8,514 bases of DNA from Spirochaetaceae bacterium (lineage in GTDB: Bacteria; Spirochaetota; Spirochaetia; Treponematales; Breznakiellaceae). Both the position numbers and the translations under genes were made by a program. The stretch is taken from contig JAITCP010000061.1 in NCBI GenBank assembly GCA_031283025.1, positions 1 to 8,514 of the forward strand. The letters are read 5' to 3'. This document shows, in pieces, positions 6,736-8,514 of this stretch. The notes under the pieces were generated by a model that saw nothing but the letters and a program-made list of their open reading frames with translations, was not told the DNA's origin and ran no database searches. Each line of letters starts with the position of its first letter. Position 1 is the stretch's first letter.

Positions 6736-7926
6736 ATGATTGCAGGGATTATAGGGGCTACAGGTTATGCCGGAGCGGAGCTTGTCCGGCTTTTGCAGGC
6801 CCATCCGGAAGTTACCGGCCTTGTCTTGGCATCGGTGAGCCATGAAGGTGAAGACATTAGCTCCATATACCCCAATTTTCTTGAGGCGCGCTTTGCTAAG
6901 ACCTCCGGTATACTTATCGCCCCGGACGAGCTTGTTTCCAAAGCGGACATGGTATTCGGGGCCCTGCCAGCCGGGGCCGGGGAAGCCTATGCAAAAACCT
7001 GCATGGAGCGGGGAATTTCCTACATCGACCTTTCTGCGGATTTCCGCTTTGACGATGACGAGGAGAGCTACCGCTCATGGTACGGAAAATCCTGGCTGTA
7101 TCCTGAACTACGCCGCCGCTGCGTCTACGGCCTGCCGGAATTGAACCGGAGCCGGATCAGTGAACTGGCCGCATCCGGCCCGGTGATCATCGGCAATCCC
7201 GGCTGTTACCCTACCGCGGTAAGCCTTGCCTGCTATCCCGCTGTAGCCGGATCAAACCGGAACAGCGGCACAGGAAGCCCCGCCGGCGGCTTGCAGTTAA
7301 AGGCCGGAACGATCATTGCGGATGCCATATCCGGCGTTACCGGAGCAGGCCGCGATCCGGGAAGGGCTTATCACTTTCCCGAATGTTCCGATTCGGTAAG
7401 CCCCTACAAAGTCGGTTCCCACCGCCATACGCCGGAGATAAACCGTACCATAGCAAAAATGGCGGGGCATCCCATTCACCTGGTATTCACTCCCCATCTG
7501 GGGCCCTTAAACAGGGGCATACTCGCCACGGTGTATTTCCCCCTGGAAGCCGCCGCCCGGGAAAGTAACGCACAGAAAACAGGCACGCCGACAAGTAACG
7601 TGCCGGACATTACCTGCTGTCCCGCCCGGACGAAAGAAGTCTCTGAAAAGGAAACCGCCGTCCGGGAGCAGTACGCTTTGTTCTACAAAGACGAACCCTT
7701 TGTCCGCCTTCTCCCCGAAGGTTTGACCGCCGCCACCAACCGGGTACGGCAGTCAAACTACTGCGATATATCGGTTCACCTGGATCACTCAGGCTCTGTA
7801 CTGGTTGTTGAGTCGGCCATTGACAACATGGTAAAAGGCGCGGCGGGCCAGGCGGTGCAGAATATGAACATCATTTGCGGCTTTAACGAAACGGCGGGGC
7901 TTACTGCCCTGCCTGCGTTGTTTTAA
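6736..7926 (+). CDS. argC: N-acetyl-gamma-glutamyl-phosphate reductase ArgC
   Basis: ArgC reduces N-acetylglutamyl phosphate to N-acetylglutamate semialdehyde with NADPH, the third step of arginine synthesis in the cytoplasm. The product begins MIAGIIGATGYAGAEL, containing the dinucleotide-binding G-x-x-G-x-x-G motif (residues 4-13). The catalytic cysteine is Cys157 in GNPGCYPTA. SGVTGAGR (about 199-206), the histidine-bearing HRHTPEI (229-235) and KGAAGQAVQNMNI (367-379) are further family signatures. At 396 residues it is about 50 longer than typical ArgC: there is a short glycine/serine-rich insertion near residues 172-186 and a larger one near 271-306, before YALFYKDEPFVRLLPEG. I start at ATG 6736 because family members begin directly at the nucleotide-binding strand. 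No strong ribosome binding site precedes it, and upstream TTG 6700 or GTG 6721 are less likely. No other arg gene is in the window. Confidence 0.95.
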   Translation: MIAGIIGATGYAGAELVRLLQAHPEVTGLVLASVSHEGEDISSIYPNFLEARFAKTSGILIAPDELVSKADMVFGALPAGAGEAYAKTCMERGISYIDLSADFRFDDDEESYRSWYGKSWLYPELRRRCVYGLPELNRSRISELAASGPVIIGNPGCYPTAVSLACYPAVAGSNRNSGTGSPAGGLQLKAGTIIADAISGVTGAGRDPGRAYHFPECSDSVSPYKVGSHRHTPEINRTIAKMAGHPIHLVFTPHLGPLNRGILATVYFPLEAAARESNAQKTGTPTSNVPDITCCPARTKEVSEKETAVREQYALFYKDEPFVRLLPEGLTAATNRVRQSNYCDISVHLDHSGSVLVVESAIDNMVKGAAGQAVQNMNIICGFNETAGLTALPALF

Positions 7927-7931
7927 AGAAA

Positions 7932-7967
7932 GTAAATCTCTAAAAACTTCAGTTTTTAGAGATTTAC
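7932..7967. terminator. Perfect hairpin after argC, possible terminator or repeat
   Basis: A perfect 17-base inverted repeat, GTAAATCTCTAAAAACT and its complement, has its centre at 7949-7950; a realistic folded loop is TTCA. It starts five bases after the argC stop codon, the usual place for a transcription terminator, but the downstream T-run is missing and its own arm supplies the only T-rich segment. The inner arms TCTAAAAAC / GTTTTTAGA are shared with the hairpin at 8015-8049, so a repeat-family origin is also likely. Confidence 0.6.
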
Positions 7968-7978
7968 CGCTTAAAAAC

Positions 7979-8011
7979 GCACGTTTCGCAGCCCAAAGGG
8001 CGAGAAACTGC
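7979..8011. repeat. Imperfect GC-richer hairpin between the two AT-rich ones
   Basis: GCAcGTTTC pairs with GAAACTGC with one bulged base, and inside that GCCC pairs with GGGC around an AAA loop (7991-8001). Between the two stems is a small internal loop. It lies between the hairpins at 7932-7967 and 8015-8049 and is the middle member of a three-hairpin cluster in the convergent argC/methyltransferase gap. Confidence 0.45.
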
Positions 8012-8014
8012 AAA

Positions 8015-8049
8015 GGAACCTCTAAAAACAACCGGTTTTTAGAGGTTCC
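8015..8049. terminator. Perfect hairpin downstream of the minus-strand gene, possible terminator or repeat
   Basis: GGAACCTCTAAAAAC and GTTTTTAGAGGTTCC are perfect 15-base arms around AACCG. On the minus strand it begins nine bases after the stop codon at 8061-8059 and is followed by TTTGC, a very short T-run, so it could terminate the leftward gene. The inner arms match those of the hairpin at 7932-7967. Together the pair could act as a bidirectional terminator for the convergent genes. Confidence 0.6.
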
Positions 8050-8058
8050 CGAAAGTCA

Positions 8059-8514
8059 TTAAAGGGATAAATATGTTTGCCCTAAATCTTTCCGTTTTGT
8101 TTTTACAATTGACGGACAATGCCATTTTTTTTCATCGAAAATATCCTGGATGGTTAACAACTGAATTCTTGGATATTTTTCCCCCTGATATTCATAATAT
8201 CCCGCTTCATCGGCTTCTTTTATCATCGCTTTTGTCGGAACTTGCAATGAAATAAAACCTGCCATTTCTACATCGTCTTCACGTTCCAAAACACCCCGCA
8301 GGTCCCGTATATCGCCAGGCTTAATATTTCCTCCCTTTACTGATAAAACCATACTGCATAGTTTCCCATTTACTTCAAAGTAAATTTTTCCGTCAATACC
8401 TCTGTCTCCTGTTTTTTTGTTTGAACAAAACCCGCCTGTTTTTTCAATTGCCCAGTGTTGAAATTGGAAAGGGTCTTGTTCAAATAAATATTGAGCCTGT
8501 TCGGTTGACTGCGG
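8059..8514 (-). CDS. C-terminal part of a methyltransferase-type protein with Mrr-like domain (partial)
   Basis: The frame is open from the right edge of the window to the stop codon at 8061-8059, giving 151 C-terminal residues. Visible signatures are DPFQFQHWAIEKTGG, GDRGIDGKIYFEV, VLSVKGGNIKPGDIRDLRGV, LEREDDVEMAGFISLQ, PTKAMIKEADEAGYYE and YPRIQLLTIQDIF. From memory of the family these are typical of the C-terminal domain fused to DNA methylase N-4/N-6 proteins, with an endonuclease-like (Mrr/PD-(D/E)xK) fold. The aspartate of GIDG (8392-8394) and lysine of SVKGG (8335-8337) are the candidate active-site residues; serine stands where many nucleases have E or Q. The internal ATG at 8352 is not the start, since the domain continues upstream of it. 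The methylase domain is outside the window, so a stand-alone nuclease-like protein cannot be ruled out. Confidence 0.75.
   Translation of the reverse strand, partial: PQSTEQAQYLFEQDPFQFQHWAIEKTGGFCSNKKTGDRGIDGKIYFEVNGKLCSMVLSVKGGNIKPGDIRDLRGVLEREDDVEMAGFISLQVPTKAMIKEADEAGYYEYQGEKYPRIQLLTIQDIFDEKKWHCPSIVKTKRKDLGQTYLSL

Noticed and set aside
8073..8255. Plus-strand 60-codon frame opposite the methyltransferase-type gene
   Set aside because: It is antisense to a conserved domain with several recognisable motifs, and no ribosome binding site precedes it.
1..8514. CRISPR array, tRNA, rRNA, insertion sequence or attachment site
   Set aside because: I saw no regularly spaced direct repeats, cloverleaf, ribosomal RNA segment, transposase or integrase in either strand.

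Overview
The window looks like chromosomal DNA of a diderm bacterium with many lipoproteins, most likely a spirochaete of the Treponema type. The grounds are four proteins with a signal peptide and lipobox cysteine (three with Cys-Pro), moderate GC with strong purine-rich ribosome binding sites, repeated bacterial Ig-like (BIG2-type) domains, and an outer-membrane-barrel-like protein ending in phenylalanine. The genus is an inference from style; no ribosomal or other taxonomic marker is present.

Layout. Positions 1-55 hold the 5' end of a minus-strand gene for an exported or membrane protein. Positions 56-355 are a divergent control region: two back-to-back candidate sigma-70 promoters and two related 20-bp palindromes, one ahead of each start codon. 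Positions 356-6618 are a tightly packed five-gene plus-strand operon: an Ig-like lipoprotein with a C-terminal beta-rich domain, a lipoprotein resembling jelly-roll polysaccharide lyases, a probable outer-membrane barrel, a small one-domain Ig-like lipoprotein, and a large lipoprotein with about four Ig-like repeats whose C-terminal domain is related to that of the first gene. Intergenic gaps are 11-20 bases and every gene has its own ribosome binding site.

Positions 6736-7926 encode ArgC of arginine biosynthesis, longer than usual because of two inserted loops. It is bracketed by hairpin elements (6666-6695 upstream, 7932-8049 downstream) that share a core and look like a dispersed repeat family. 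The right end (8059-8514, minus strand, convergent with argC) is the C-terminal part of a protein resembling the Mrr-like endonuclease-fold domain found at the end of some site-specific DNA methyltransferases, so a restriction-modification gene probably lies beyond the window.

The five-gene cassette is the most interesting part. It reads as a coordinately expressed surface system: a possible glycan-cleaving lipoprotein, a pore, and Ig-like lipoproteins that may bind a polymer or scaffold the complex, controlled from a divergent region with duplicated operator-like palindromes. No SusC/SusD homologue is visible. The role in glycan use is inference.
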